A stretch of 64,000 nt of DNA from NCBI GenBank assembly GCA_934899185.1, contig CAKXYI010000002.1, positions 248,001 to 312,000 on the forward strand, written 5' to 3'. Of this stretch, positions 10,056 to 20,613 are shown piece by piece. This DNA is from an uncultured Lachnospiraceae bacterium. GTDB lineage: Bacteria; Bacillota; Clostridia; Lachnospirales; Lachnospiraceae. The position numbers and the translations under genes were made by a program. The notes beneath the pieces are model-generated. The model was not told where the DNA came from. It did no database searches and saw only the letters and a list, made by a program, of their open reading frames with translations. The first letter of the stretch is position 1, and the number at the start of each line of letters is the position of its first letter.

Positions 10056-12827
10056 ATGAACGTAGCACAGATTACAAAAATGATTTTAATCATAAGTATT
10101 GTATTTGCAGTAATTATGGTTGTATTCATGATTGTAAAAGGGAAAAAACAGAATGCTGCAGATAAGAAAAGAGGAAAAAAGGTTGTGACTTGCATTCTCT
10201 TGGCAATCATCATTGCAGCAAATGGCGCAATTTATGCATTTAACAACATTATCAACCAACATTTTTCAAGTGTTAAGGTAGATGATATGGCTGTGGATGA
10301 TGCAACGACAGCATCAAAAGATATCACAACAAGAATTGAGGAAGAGGGTATTGTACTTTTAGAGAATAAAGAGAATGCACTTCCACTTAACACAGAAAAG
10401 AATGCGAAAGTGAATGTATTTGGACAGTCATCTACAGCAATTGTATATGGTGGAGCCGGTTCAGGTGCTTCTGATGAGACGGATAACGTTACGTTACAGG
10501 AAGGTCTGAAACAGGCAGGTTTTGAAGTAAATGATGATCTGACCAAATTTTATGAAGATCACAAGACAAAGAAAAAAGGACAGAATGTCTTCAACTTAAA
10601 GGGTGGAGATTACAACATCAATGAGCCGGCGACAAGCGAATATTCAGACAAACTGATTTCAGATGCAAAGAAGTTTTCGGATACAGCCATTGTTGTTTTT
10701 TCAAGAAATGGTGGTGAAGGCGGCGATCTTCCAATGGATATGGCATCTTATACAGGTGGAGATGCAGGAAAGCACTATTTGGAATTGCAGTCCTGTGAAC
10801 AGGAAATGCTTGCCATGGTAGAAAAGAATTTTGATCACGTGATTGTTCTGATAAACTCTTCCAATGCTATGGAACTTGGATTCTTAGAAGATAAGAACGT
10901 AGATGCAGCACTTTGGATCGGAGGACCGGGTTCTACCGGTTGCGTGGCTGTCGGAGAAGTATTGAGCGGTGCCGTAAATCCATCCGGTCGGTTGGTGGAT
11001 ACCTATGCATACGACTTGACGACAGCACCTGCATATTATAATGCGGGAGACTTTACTTATACTTCAAATGGTGAAGATACCAACGAGCATTATGTAGAAT
11101 ATGCGGAAGGTATTTATGTGGGATATCGTTATTATGAGACTCGTTATGTAGATAATGAGACAGGAAAATGCGACGAAGACGCATATGACAAGGCTGTACA
11201 GTATCCATTTGGGTATGGTTTGTCTTACACATCATTTGAACAAAAAATAACACATCATGAAGTAAAAGATGGAAAAATCAATATCGAAATCGAAGTCAAG
11301 AATACGGGGAAAGTTGCAGGAAAAGATGTTGCCCAGGTATATGTGACAGCACCGTATACAAATGGTGGTATTGAAAAATCCTTTGTAGAATTAGAAGGTT
11401 TTGCTAAGACAGGAGTCATTGAACCCGGAAAGTCTGAAAAGGTGACGGTATCGTTTGATGTAGAAGATATGGCTGCTTATGATTATGTGGATCAGGGCTG
11501 TTATGTCTTAGAAAAGGGTGCCTATGAAATCAAACTGATGAATAATGCACACGATGTGCTGGATTCCTTTACTTATGACGTAGAGGATACCATTGTTTAC
11601 GATGAAAACAATGCGAGAAGCAGCGATAAGACAGCGGCAGTGAATACATTTGATTTTGCTGCAGGAGATGTAAACTACGTTTCCAGAAGTGATTGGGAGG
11701 GAACACTTCCAACAGAGCGCGTGGAGAAAAAAGAAGCAACCGCTGAAATCTTAGAGCAGGTAAATCTGGACAATATTAATAAGTTGTATGTAAATCCATC
11801 CAATGAAGGAGATAAGATTACGACAGGCGCAGATAATGGTCTTACTTTAAGCGATATGGCGGGTGTTCCATATGATGATGAAAAATGGGATAAGCTATTA
11901 GATGAACTGAGCGTGGATGAGATGGCTAAGCTGATGGGCTATGGTGGATTCTCTACGGTAGAAATCGCAAGTATCGGTAAAGTGGCAACCATTGATATTG
12001 ATGGACCTGCCGGATTAAATGCGTTGACAAGCGATATCAGTGGTGTACAGTTCCCAAGTGAAGCTGTTATTGGTTCTACCTATAACGTGGATCTTGTTGA
12101 TGAAATGGGACAGACTTATGCACAGGAAGCAAATGCACACGGTGTTGTAGGTCTTTATGCACCGGGACTTAACATTCACAGAACACCTTTCTCAGGCAGA
12201 AACTTCGAATACTATTCTGAAGATCCTGTATTGAATGGAAAACTTGGTGCTGCAATGACAAGAGGATGCAACAGCATGGGTGTATATTGCTATCCAAAAC
12301 ATTTTGCATTAAATGACCAGGAGACAAACCGTTCCGGTGTATGTGTATGGTCTAACGAACAGGCAATGCGTGAGATTTATCTCAAGGCATTTGAAATTGT
12401 TGTAAAAGAGGGTAACAATCATGGACTGATGAGTTCCTACAATCGTATTGGAACGGTATGGTCCGGTGGATGTGAAGCACTTCTTACAGATGTTCTGCGT
12501 GGTGAGTGGGGATTTGAAGGTGCAGTTGCAACAGATTATGCAAATGCAAAACTCTTAAATGCAGATCAGGCGCTTATGGCTGGTGGCGATCTGATGCTTT
12601 CTACAACAGGGGCAACCCTTTCAGAACGTGTAACAGGAAGTGTGGAAGGTCAGCAGAAATTACGTCAGGCTGCAAAAGATGTACTTTATATGGTTGTAAA
12701 TTCAAGAGCATATACGGATCCTGTGGAAATGGGATTCCCATATTGGATTTTGGCACAAGTTGCGCTTAATATCGTTTTGATGTTGCTCGTTGTACTTCGT
12801 ATCTTTAAGAAGAAAAAGATAAAGTAA
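10056..12827 (+). CDS. Membrane-anchored GH3 beta-glycosidase with reversed domain order
   Basis: 923-residue family 3 glycoside hydrolase. Two N-terminal membrane segments (about 8-27 and 43-62) flank a Lys/Arg-rich loop, and a third (about 896-917) precedes a KKKKIK tail, placing the enzyme outside the membrane. Domains are permuted: the GH3 C-terminal-type domain comes first (about 90-395, likely acid/base Glu221 in NGGEGGDLP), then a fibronectin-like domain (395-500, KNTGKVAGKDVAQVYV), then the barrel domain (about 615-880) with the nucleophile Asp827 in VATDYAN. Reversed GH3 order is known from Butyrivibrio and Ruminococcus. A strong AAGGAGG precedes the ATG. Sugar specificity is not decided. 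Confidence 0.92.
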   Translation: MNVAQITKMILIISIVFAVIMVVFMIVKGKKQNAADKKRGKKVVTCILLAIIIAANGAIYAFNNIINQHFSSVKVDDMAVDDATTASKDITTRIEEEGIVLLENKENALPLNTEKNAKVNVFGQSSTAIVYGGAGSGASDETDNVTLQEGLKQAGFEVNDDLTKFYEDHKTKKKGQNVFNLKGGDYNINEPATSEYSDKLISDAKKFSDTAIVVFSRNGGEGGDLPMDMASYTGGDAGKHYLELQSCEQEMLAMVEKNFDHVIVLINSSNAMELGFLEDKNVDAALWIGGPGSTGCVAVGEVLSGAVNPSGRLVDTYAYDLTTAPAYYNAGDFTYTSNGEDTNEHYVEYAEGIYVGYRYYETRYVDNETGKCDEDAYDKAVQYPFGYGLSYTSFEQKITHHEVKDGKINIEIEVKNTGKVAGKDVAQVYVTAPYTNGGIEKSFVELEGFAKTGVIEPGKSEKVTVSFDVEDMAAYDYVDQGCYVLEKGAYEIKLMNNAHDVLDSFTYDVEDTIVYDENNARSSDKTAAVNTFDFAAGDVNYVSRSDWEGTLPTERVEKKEATAEILEQVNLDNINKLYVNPSNEGDKITTGADNGLTLSDMAGVPYDDEKWDKLLDELSVDEMAKLMGYGGFSTVEIASIGKVATIDIDGPAGLNALTSDISGVQFPSEAVIGSTYNVDLVDEMGQTYAQEANAHGVVGLYAPGLNIHRTPFSGRNFEYYSEDPVLNGKLGAAMTRGCNSMGVYCYPKHFALNDQETNRSGVCVWSNEQAMREIYLKAFEIVVKEGNNHGLMSSYNRIGTVWSGGCEALLTDVLRGEWGFEGAVATDYANAKLLNADQALMAGGDLMLSTTGATLSERVTGSVEGQQKLRQAAKDVLYMVVNSRAYTDPVEMGFPYWILAQVALNIVLMLLVVLRIFKKKKIK

Positions 12828-12840
12828 TAAGTTATGTAAA

Positions 12841-12872
12841 ACAAGGGCATCTGCGTTGGCAGGAGCCCTTGT
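12841..12872 (+). other. Stem-loop after membrane GH3
   Basis: ACAAGGGC (12841-12848) pairs exactly with GCCCTTGT (12865-12872). There is no T run, so it is more likely a processing or stabilising hairpin, or a partial terminator, than a full stop. Confidence 0.5.
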
Positions 12873-12914
12873 GCTACTCGATCGAAGAATCATAATGACA
12901 AAAGGAGGCTTGCT

Positions 12915-14693
12915 ATGAGAAAAAAATCCATACTGTTATTGCTTGGAGCAACGCTGCTTAGTATTTCGCTTGCTGCATGTGGGAAGAAAACAGAGGCTAC
13001 GTTTTCCTATGATGCAGCGGATGGAAAGATTGTTGCACAAAAGACAGAGGATGTGGATAAGACCACACAGGAAACAAAGAAAATCGGACAGTATGTTCAG
13101 AATATGCCGGAACCGGAAAAAAAGGGACAGATTTTTTGTGGCTGGTATGTAAAAGATGAAAAAATCAATCCACTCGATCTGGTTGAAAAAGATATGGACT
13201 TACAGGCAAAATGGATCAAAGAAGGAACAAAGATAAAGGTAAATCTGGATAAAAACGATGGCTCGGGCAAAGTGCTGGATACACTGTCTGTTAAGGCAGA
13301 GGACGCATTGACAGAAGAACAACTGCCGACACCGGAGCGCAAGGGATATTATTTTGCGGGCTGGCAGACAAGAAGCAAAATCACCGAGGATGACCTTGTT
13401 GGCGGTGTATCAAAATATATGTATTATGCCGGAGACAGTAAGAGCCCGGCCGGAATCTGGAATACAGATTACGCAAGTGTGAAGATGCCGGTAGCCCAGA
13501 TTGAAAATCTGACAGCTGATAACGAGGCCACTTTGTACGCACGCTGGGTAAAAATAAAGGAAATTCATACAGAGGAAGAACTTTCGGCGATCCGAAATGA
13601 TTTATATGGTGCATACAAACTGGCAGATGACATTACATTGACAAAAGATTGGACGCCGATTGGCAGTTATTATGGTGCATATGAATTATTAAACAGTAAT
13701 TGGTGGATTCATTCTTTTCACGGATATTTCGATGGGAACGGCAAGACAATTGAGGGATTACATATTACCAGTACGGACAATGTGATGGAAGAAGGCAACA
13801 ATGTCATTGTCGAGGAAGGTGACAGCAACAGAGGTACTGCAGCGCTATTTGGCAGTATTTCCAAGGGTGCTGTTGTAAAGAATTTCACTTTGTCAGAACC
13901 AACCATTCAGGTAGAACAGGAAGGAGCAGCCATGTATGTAGCTCCGGTTGTCGGCTTTATGATGGGTGGAGAATTAACAGATGTTTCGGTGGAGAACGCA
14001 ACCATTCATGCGGAATCAAAAGATGCGAAGGATAGCACCGTATATCCAAGTGTCTCAGCGTTGACGGGTGGTTTTTGGGATGGAAATATCACAGGCTGCA
14101 GCGCAACGGGAACCGTGACCTTAGACGTTGTATCAGAACAAAAAGGTGTCGGAGAAATCTATTTTGGAGCACTCTCAGGAGAATGCTTTGCAACAATCAA
14201 GGATTCCAGTGCACAGTGCCAGTTGACGCTACATGTTACAAGTGTAGATTCGCAAGATTCAGAGATGACAAATATTTATGCAGGAGGCATTACAGGTTCT
14301 AACTGCTATATGGAAAATTGCAAGGGAAATTCAGAACTGCAAATTACGGTCGACAAGAAAAAAGGCGGACTTGGCTTAAATGCAGCACTTGGTGTTGGCT
14401 GTGAGCGATATGGTTATATTCGGAATGTGCGGGCAGATGGAACACTGACGACAGTATTCGAGGGAGATACAGCATCAAATGAAGCTGTTGTAAAGCACCA
14501 GGGAAGTATTTTAGGTGGTTTTGATACAGGTGTGTATGCAAATATTGGTGCGATGTTTAATCCGGCATTAAAAGTAAAAGAAGTATCCGGATGTTCTACC
14601 AATAATGCCCAGTATCCATATATCGGAATAGAATATAAGGATTCTGCAAATTCACAGTATAAGATAGAAAATAATACGACAGTACAAGAATGA
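12915..14693 (+). CDS. Lipoprotein with InlB-type repeats and beta-helix-like domain
   Basis: 592 residues. A lipoprotein signal peptide ends in LAAC with Cys22. Two bacterial (InlB B/Flg_new-like) repeats follow: FCGWYVKDEKINP...LQAKW and KGYYFAGWQTRS...TLYARW. From about residue 215 the protein resembles GLUG-type beta-helix repeats (YKLADDITLTKDWTPIG, FHGYFDGNGKTIEGLHI, AALFGSISKGAVVKNFTL). The protein at 23334-25172 has the same layout and matching motifs, so the two are paralogues. It is probably a cell-surface glycan-binding or adhesion protein of the island; no catalytic residues are recognisable. Confidence 0.85.
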   Translation: MRKKSILLLLGATLLSISLAACGKKTEATFSYDAADGKIVAQKTEDVDKTTQETKKIGQYVQNMPEPEKKGQIFCGWYVKDEKINPLDLVEKDMDLQAKWIKEGTKIKVNLDKNDGSGKVLDTLSVKAEDALTEEQLPTPERKGYYFAGWQTRSKITEDDLVGGVSKYMYYAGDSKSPAGIWNTDYASVKMPVAQIENLTADNEATLYARWVKIKEIHTEEELSAIRNDLYGAYKLADDITLTKDWTPIGSYYGAYELLNSNWWIHSFHGYFDGNGKTIEGLHITSTDNVMEEGNNVIVEEGDSNRGTAALFGSISKGAVVKNFTLSEPTIQVEQEGAAMYVAPVVGFMMGGELTDVSVENATIHAESKDAKDSTVYPSVSALTGGFWDGNITGCSATGTVTLDVVSEQKGVGEIYFGALSGECFATIKDSSAQCQLTLHVTSVDSQDSEMTNIYAGGITGSNCYMENCKGNSELQITVDKKKGGLGLNAALGVGCERYGYIRNVRADGTLTTVFEGDTASNEAVVKHQGSILGGFDTGVYANIGAMFNPALKVKEVSGCSTNNAQYPYIGIEYKDSANSQYKIENNTTVQE

Positions 14694-14704
14694 GGTTCAA
14701 AGAT

Positions 14705-16159
14705 ATGAAAAAAAGATTTGTTGCGCTGCTGCTTTGTATGGCAATGACAATGGCTGCCTGTGGACAAAGTACAGATAAAAAAACAGACGCATCAGAGACA
14801 GCAGATGCGAAAAAAGATACGGAAAAGCAGGAAGAGGACGATGCAGTGATGGAGTTGGAGTCCATCATCATTCATGGCTATGAGTGGGGACCGGCAGTAG
14901 ATGAAATCGTTGTAAAGCCTAAGGAAATGCCGGAGCAATTAAATGCAGAGGATTACGTTATTACAACGGCTGGTATGAACCGGACAATAACAAGTGTGTT
15001 TACCAGTGACGAAAAAGGGAATGTGGATGAAAAAGGAAAATATCTTACCTATCAGCTGACAGTTGCTAACCATGTAGGCACATTGTTTGTACTTGATACG
15101 TCAGAAGTGGCTATGGGAATGAACAAATGGGCACAGGACTTTGTTGTGAATTTATCAGTCGCTGAGGGAAAAAGCATTACGGTAAATGGCGAAACATTGT
15201 CTGGACAACTGGATGAAGAGGATATGATTGAAAACCGTATCTCTCCGGAGACAGACGTTTTTGAAAAAACGACGGTTACCGGCTATGAAACAGGAAAGAA
15301 AAAAGGCGAAAAACTGACCATTCAGCAGGCTGCATATGAACCGGAGGCACTGAAAGACGATGGAAAGAAGAATCCACTTATTATCTGGTTACATGGACTG
15401 AGCGAAGGCGGTGATGACATTGATCTCGATCTGCTTGGAAATGAAGTGACTGCACTGACACGCGATGAAATCCAGCAGCAATTTACGACGGAAGGCGGAA
15501 GCAATGGCAGTTATGTCTTAGCATTCCAATCCCCAACGTATTGGATGCATGCAGCAGATGGCGCTACCTTTGACGGAAGTGCGGATAGTATTTACCGGGA
15601 TGTCCTTACGAAAGGAATCCAGGACTATGTTAAGAAAAATAAGGATGTTGATCCAAGCCGCGTCTATATAGGCGGTTGTTCAAATGGCGGCTATATGACA
15701 ATGAATTTGTTGGTGCATGATGATGAGAATTTCTTTGCAGCAGCATATCCGGTTTGCGAGGCGTATGCAGACAGTGCGCTATCGGATGATGATATTGCAA
15801 AACTCGCAAAGAAAAACATCTGGTTTGTACAGTCCGCAAATGATGCCGTTGTAAAACCAAATCAGTACGGAGAAAAGACGTACAACAGATTACTTACAGC
15901 AGGTGCACAAAACTGTTGGTATAGCATGTATGAAAAAGTGCTTGGAACAGATGCAGAAGGAAAATCCTATAACGGCCATTGGTCCTGGGTTAACGTTTTT
16001 AATAATAAAGTGACGAAAGCGCAGGAACCATCGGCGATTAAGGATTCCACGGATACAGAAAATTATGGATTTGTGCCAAATAATGATGGTGGTGGAACAG
16101 TAGCGCCACAGGGCTATGAGACATTATTTGTCTGGATGAATGCACAGACGAATCAGTAG
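14705..16159 (+). CDS. Secreted lipoprotein esterase/peptidase-like alpha/beta hydrolase
   Basis: 484 residues. Lipobox MAAC puts the lipid on Cys19. An N-terminal beta-rich domain (about 40-190) precedes an alpha/beta hydrolase fold. The oxyanion loop is LIIWLHGLSEGGDD, the nucleophile Ser326 is in GGCSNGGYM, an Asp follows in QSANDAVVKP and a His in NGHWSW. The architecture is that of large Firmicute esterases (PHB depolymerase/prolyl-oligopeptidase-like, CE1-like) that remove acyl groups from plant glycans. The start is ATG 14705; GAGG from the end of the previous gene is its ribosome site, so translation is coupled. Confidence 0.87.
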   Translation: MKKRFVALLLCMAMTMAACGQSTDKKTDASETADAKKDTEKQEEDDAVMELESIIIHGYEWGPAVDEIVVKPKEMPEQLNAEDYVITTAGMNRTITSVFTSDEKGNVDEKGKYLTYQLTVANHVGTLFVLDTSEVAMGMNKWAQDFVVNLSVAEGKSITVNGETLSGQLDEEDMIENRISPETDVFEKTTVTGYETGKKKGEKLTIQQAAYEPEALKDDGKKNPLIIWLHGLSEGGDDIDLDLLGNEVTALTRDEIQQQFTTEGGSNGSYVLAFQSPTYWMHAADGATFDGSADSIYRDVLTKGIQDYVKKNKDVDPSRVYIGGCSNGGYMTMNLLVHDDENFFAAAYPVCEAYADSALSDDDIAKLAKKNIWFVQSANDAVVKPNQYGEKTYNRLLTAGAQNCWYSMYEKVLGTDAEGKSYNGHWSWVNVFNNKVTKAQEPSAIKDSTDTENYGFVPNNDGGGTVAPQGYETLFVWMNAQTNQ

Positions 16160-16170
16160 TTTTTTCAGCA

Positions 16171-16210
16171 GAAGAATCGTCAAGGAATTTTGGTGAGTGG
16201 AGGATTCTTC
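16171..16210 (+). other. Intergenic stem-loop
   Basis: GAAGAATC (16171-16178) pairs with GATTCTTC (16203-16210) around a 24-base loop. No T run follows. It is a possible mRNA hairpin between the esterase and epimerase genes; function unknown. Confidence 0.4.
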
Positions 16211-16247
16211 AAACATATAACAGAACAATAGAAGGAGATGTAAAAAG

Positions 16248-17258
16248 ATGAAAGTATTTTTGATTGGTGGAACAGGACTTTTAGGAAGTGAAGCAGCAAA
16301 GGTTTTAATTGAAAGAGGACACGAAGTATTGTCAATTGCGTTACCACCATTACCACAGGGAGCAGTTCTTCCAGAGCAGATGCAGATAGAGTTTGGCAAC
16401 TATTTGGAAATGAGTGATGAAGAATTAAAAAAATATATGGCGGGCTGTGATGGCTTTGTCTTTGCAGCAGGTGTAGACGAGCGAGTGGAAGGACCTGCTC
16501 CAATTTATGATTTGTACAAAAAGTACAATATTGACCCGGTAAAGAGATTGCTTGGATTGGCAAAGGAATGTGGCGTAAAACACGCAGCTATTTGTGGATC
16601 ATATTTCTCTTATTTTGCAAAGTGCAGAAAAGATCTGAAGTTGGCAGAAACGCATCCATATATTCGTTCCCGTTTAGATCAGGAAGAAGTGGCTATGAGT
16701 TTTGCAGATGACCAGTTTAGTGTTGGCGTACTGGAACTCCCTTATATTTTTGGGACGCAGCCAGGTCGTAAACCGGTATGGATGTTTGTTGCAGAGCAGA
16801 TCTTAAATGCAAAGACAACGATGTATCCAAAGGGCGGCTCTACGATGGTTACCGTACATCAGGTTGGACAGGCAATTGCCGGAGCACTTGAGAACACCAA
16901 AGGAGGTAAGTGCTGGCCAATCGGATACTACAATATGAACTGGAAGCAAATGCTTACTATTATGCAAAATCATCTTGGAAGAGAAAATCAAAAAATTGTA
17001 ACAATTCCGGATTGGATGTTTACTTTGGGATGTAAGAGTATGCACAAACAACAGTTGAAAGATAATATTGATGGCGGTCTGTATTTACCAAAACTTGCAG
17101 GCATCCAGTGCAGTGAACTTTTTATCGACAAGGAATTGGGATGCGTTCCTCTTGGAGTGGAAGCAGATGATATTGATGCAGCTATTGGTGATTCTGTCAA
17201 ACTTTGCAAGGCTGTATTGGAACACAAAGCAGATGTTATGGATATGAAGGGAGAATAA
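16248..17258 (+). CDS. NAD-dependent epimerase/dehydratase family protein
   Basis: 336-residue cytosolic extended-SDR protein. The Rossmann motif GGTGLLGSEAAKVLIERGHEV at the N-terminus binds NAD(P). A SYFSYFAK segment near residue 120 is where the YxxxK pair is expected and contains Tyr and Lys but not in clean spacing, so catalysis may be modified or the protein may be a NmrA-like binder. An AAGGAG site precedes the ATG. It is followed one base later by a second epimerase-like gene, suggesting the two work in one pathway. The substrate could be a nucleotide sugar, free sugar or aglycone. Confidence 0.8.
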   Translation: MKVFLIGGTGLLGSEAAKVLIERGHEVLSIALPPLPQGAVLPEQMQIEFGNYLEMSDEELKKYMAGCDGFVFAAGVDERVEGPAPIYDLYKKYNIDPVKRLLGLAKECGVKHAAICGSYFSYFAKCRKDLKLAETHPYIRSRLDQEEVAMSFADDQFSVGVLELPYIFGTQPGRKPVWMFVAEQILNAKTTMYPKGGSTMVTVHQVGQAIAGALENTKGGKCWPIGYYNMNWKQMLTIMQNHLGRENQKIVTIPDWMFTLGCKSMHKQQLKDNIDGGLYLPKLAGIQCSELFIDKELGCVPLGVEADDIDAAIGDSVKLCKAVLEHKADVMDMKGE

Positions 17259-17259
17259 T

Positions 17260-18780
17260 ATGGCAAAGCAAAAAGTATTTGTCACAGGTGCTACCGGTGG
17301 CATGGGATTTGAAAGTTTAAAGCAGATGCTTTTGGATACGGACAAGCAGGATATCATCATTCTTGCAAGAGATTCAGAAAAGAATCATAAATTATTAGCG
17401 GATTATAAGAACCAGCCGGGGCTGACCATTCATTGGGGCGATCTTTTAAATAAAGATGACGTTGCTGCCTGTGTGAAAGATGCGGATATCGTTTTGCACA
17501 TCGCAGCATTTGTATCGCCTGCAGCCGATTATTACCCGGAAAAGGCAATGAAAAATAATTATGGCTCTACCAGAAATATCATAGAGTGTATCAAGGAACA
17601 GGGACGTGCGGATCAGGTCAAGTTTGTTTACATAGGAACAGTAGCCGAGACCGGCGATCGTATGCCACCAATTCATTGGGGCAGAGTGGGAGATCCGATT
17701 AAGCCAAGCATGTTTGACTATTATGCTGTTTCTAAGGTTGCAGCGGAGCGTTATGTCATCGAATCCGGTTTGAAATATTGGGTTAGTCTGCGCCAGACAG
17801 GTATCATTGGACCTGCAATGAGTGAAGTGCGTGATGCAATCATGTTCCACAATTGCTTTGACAATGTATTGGAATATGTATCAGATCGTGATTCTGGCCG
17901 CGCAATGCGGAATCTTTGCAAGTACAGTGCGGAAGATACATTGGATGAATCCTTCTGGGGACACATTTATAACATTGGTGGTGGCGAATCCTGCCGTTGT
18001 TCCTGCTATGAACTTTATCAGGCAATGTACGGAAAAATTGGATTAACAAAACTCGAATATATCTTAGAACCAAAATTACAGGCAACAAGAAATTTCCATG
18101 GACACTATTATCTGGATTCAGATAAATTGGAAAATTATCTTCATTTCCGTCAGGACAGCATGGATTACTTTTATGATGCCTTTATCAAGGGACTTGGCGC
18201 AACAGCATCAGCAGCCAAAATTATCTGTAAATTCCCAGGAGGTCAGAAACTTATGGGAACCATCATGAAAAATATGTTCCGCAAATACGCTTCGACCGAG
18301 CACGGAACACTTCATTTCATAGAAGATCATGTGGAAGATCATATCGAGGCATATTGGGGAAGTAAGAAAGCCTGGGAAGCATTGCCAGAATCTATGAAGG
18401 ACATGAAGCATTTTAGCGAGTGGGATAAAGTGATTCGCCTGGATCATGGCTATGATGAGGAAAAACCGGAGAACGAACTGGCTCTGGAAGACATGAAAGG
18501 TGCTGCAGAATTCAGAGGCGGCGAACTTTTATCTACGGAAATGGAAACCGGCAACTGGTCTAAGAAATTAACGTTTCGATGTGCGTTTGGACACACATTT
18601 ACAGCAAGTCCAAGACTGGTTTTAGAGGGAGGACATTGGTGTCCGGAATGTGAGCGTAAATCATGGAATTATGGTAACCGTGCCAAGGTCGACCCATTCT
18701 TTGCTCAGGTTTGGAATCCGCTTCATGAACCGGATGAATTACGTGAATATCCAAAGCAAGTGTCAGAACTGGATGTATAA
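17260..18780 (+). CDS. Extended SDR (epimerase/3-beta-HSD-like) fused to a C-terminal zinc ribbon
   Basis: 506 residues. The N-terminal part is a NAD(P)-binding extended [12 protein letters not shown] at residues 9-17 and active-site [11 protein letters not shown] with Tyr and Lys in YxxxK spacing. A middle helical region (about 300-420) follows. The last ~80 residues contain FRCAFGHTF, then HWCPEC, a Cys-x2-His...Cys-x2-Cys pattern like probable zinc-ribbon domains (DUF4379 type), normally found in nucleic-acid or nuclease-like proteins. Fusion to an SDR is unusual. Located one base after the first epimerase gene. The reaction is unknown; the fusion is clear in a single open frame. Confidence 0.85.
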   Translation: MAKQKVFVTGATGGMGFESLKQMLLDTDKQDIIILARDSEKNHKLLADYKNQPGLTIHWGDLLNKDDVAACVKDADIVLHIAAFVSPAADYYPEKAMKNNYGSTRNIIECIKEQGRADQVKFVYIGTVAETGDRMPPIHWGRVGDPIKPSMFDYYAVSKVAAERYVIESGLKYWVSLRQTGIIGPAMSEVRDAIMFHNCFDNVLEYVSDRDSGRAMRNLCKYSAEDTLDESFWGHIYNIGGGESCRCSCYELYQAMYGKIGLTKLEYILEPKLQATRNFHGHYYLDSDKLENYLHFRQDSMDYFYDAFIKGLGATASAAKIICKFPGGQKLMGTIMKNMFRKYASTEHGTLHFIEDHVEDHIEAYWGSKKAWEALPESMKDMKHFSEWDKVIRLDHGYDEEKPENELALEDMKGAAEFRGGELLSTEMETGNWSKKLTFRCAFGHTFTASPRLVLEGGHWCPECERKSWNYGNRAKVDPFFAQVWNPLHEPDELREYPKQVSELDV

Positions 18781-18833
18781 GATGGAACTGTATTTATCTG
18801 GTACAGACATTGACGTCAGAAATGGAGAAGGAT

Positions 18834-20585
18834 ATGAAAGAGAACAAACAAAGCAAAATGAAACTACATAAGCTCAGCATGTCGATGAAGGTGCTGTTGC
18901 CGGTAATGATTGTCATTCTGGTAGCGGTTGCAGAATTGGCGGGTCTTTATTGGATGAATACCTGGGTAATTAAATCTGCACATACGATTTCGGAAAAAAA
19001 TATGCTGGCAGAAGAGGCATATGGCGCAGTAGATGCGAATGTTGCGAAAGCACAGGCATATACAGCATCCATTGTGAATATGGCAGGTGAAGATCCGGAT
19101 ACGGCGGCACTTTTGTGTGATCTGGTGGAAACACAGCTAAAACAGGCTGATCAGGCGGTAGTAAAATACAAAAAGAGCGTAGATGATGCAGAAGGAAAAA
19201 AGCTGGTAAAGCAGCTGGAAAGCGATTATAAGATTCTGCGAAATAGCTTATCAGCCGGTGCACAGGCAGCGCTTCATCAAACGGCTAGTGCATCGTCGGA
19301 TGATGTGACCCAGGCATCGACGAATGTCATCAATGATATGACAGAATTGCAGAAATATCAGGATAAAAAGTTAAAAGATATCAAAGAAGAATTAGCAGAT
19401 GCAACAAAATATTCCAAGCTCACAGGAGGTGTCAGCATCATATTGATTCTTGTTACAAGTGGTTTTGCAATTTTCCTTTGTAGGACACAGATTATCCGTC
19501 CAATTGAAAAATCATCGAATGATCTGGATCATATTGTGCAGGATGTGGAAAATGGAAAAGGAGATCTGACAAAACGAATTGCCTGCAAACAGGAGGATGA
19601 AGTCGGAAAACTTGTACAAGGCATCAATACCTTCATTGATAAATTGCAGTCGATTATAGCTAACATCAGAAATAGTGCAGATACACTGGATCATGCATTT
19701 TCAAATGTTACGGATAGTGTTGTAAAGGCTGATAGCAATGCCAATGATATTTCAGCTGTTATGGAAGAATTGGCAGCGACGATGGAAGAAATATCAGCAA
19801 CACTTTCAGATGTCGTAGGACACGTTGACCATGCAGAACACGCAATGGAAGAAATTGCCGGAGAGAGTGGAGGAATTCTGGATTATTCTGTTTCTATGCG
19901 TGACCGTGCTGCTACACTGGAGAATACAGCAGTGGAAAATCGTCATAATACAGAAAATATGATGCAGGAAATATTAGAGGCGCTGCAGCAGGCGATTGAA
20001 AACAGTAAGAGTGTAGAGGAAGTAAATGCGCTTACCGATGAAATTTTAAATATTTCCAGTCAGACAAATTTGTTGGCATTGAATGCGTCGATTGAAGCAG
20101 CTCGCGCAGGTGAAGCAGGAAAAGGCTTTGCCGTAGTTGCCGATGAGATTCGCGTTCTTGCAGATAACAGCAGGGAAACAGCCAATAATATCCAGACCAT
20201 CAATGAAAAGGTAGTGGAGGCGGTATCAGAATTAGCAAAGAACAGCAGCACGATCGTAGATTATATCAACGAACACGTACTTTCAGATTACGGTAATTTT
20301 GTGGAATCCGGACATAAATATCGGGACGATTCAGAGCATATCAATGATGTTATGCAGACATTCTCAGATAAGGTGGTTCAATTACAGGAAGTGATGAAGG
20401 AAATTACCGGAAATATCGATGCTGTGTCTACAGCAGTGGAACAGGGAGCAGAAGGTGTTACAAACGCTGCACAGGATATTTCACAGCTCGTAGGACAAAT
20501 GGATAGCATTAGCGGTCAGATGGCAGACAGCAATCAGGTAATGAATGCATTAGCAGAACAGACAGATCAGTTTATAAAATTGTAA
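18834..20585 (+). CDS. Methyl-accepting chemotaxis protein in glycan operon
   Basis: 583-residue membrane chemoreceptor. TM1 is about residues 19-40, a helical four-helix-bundle-like sensor spans about 41-195 with no Cache domain seen, TM2 is about 197-216, then HAMP, and the signalling domain has the conserved tip [20 protein letters not shown] and [17 protein letters not shown]. The start is ATG 18834, six bases after GGAG; ATG 18822 and TTG 18810 are weaker. It sits between dehydrogenase genes in the same orientation, which implies that the cell swims towards a compound the island degrades. Confidence 0.92.
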   Translation: MKENKQSKMKLHKLSMSMKVLLPVMIVILVAVAELAGLYWMNTWVIKSAHTISEKNMLAEEAYGAVDANVAKAQAYTASIVNMAGEDPDTAALLCDLVETQLKQADQAVVKYKKSVDDAEGKKLVKQLESDYKILRNSLSAGAQAALHQTASASSDDVTQASTNVINDMTELQKYQDKKLKDIKEELADATKYSKLTGGVSIILILVTSGFAIFLCRTQIIRPIEKSSNDLDHIVQDVENGKGDLTKRIACKQEDEVGKLVQGINTFIDKLQSIIANIRNSADTLDHAFSNVTDSVVKADSNANDISAVMEELAATMEEISATLSDVVGHVDHAEHAMEEIAGESGGILDYSVSMRDRAATLENTAVENRHNTENMMQEILEALQQAIENSKSVEEVNALTDEILNISSQTNLLALNASIEAARAGEAGKGFAVVADEIRVLADNSRETANNIQTINEKVVEAVSELAKNSSTIVDYINEHVLSDYGNFVESGHKYRDDSEHINDVMQTFSDKVVQLQEVMKEITGNIDAVSTAVEQGAEGVTNAAQDISQLVGQMDSISGQMADSNQVMNALAEQTDQFIKL

Positions 20586-20613
20586 ATAACAGAAAGTGGA
20601 AGAGAAAAACAAA

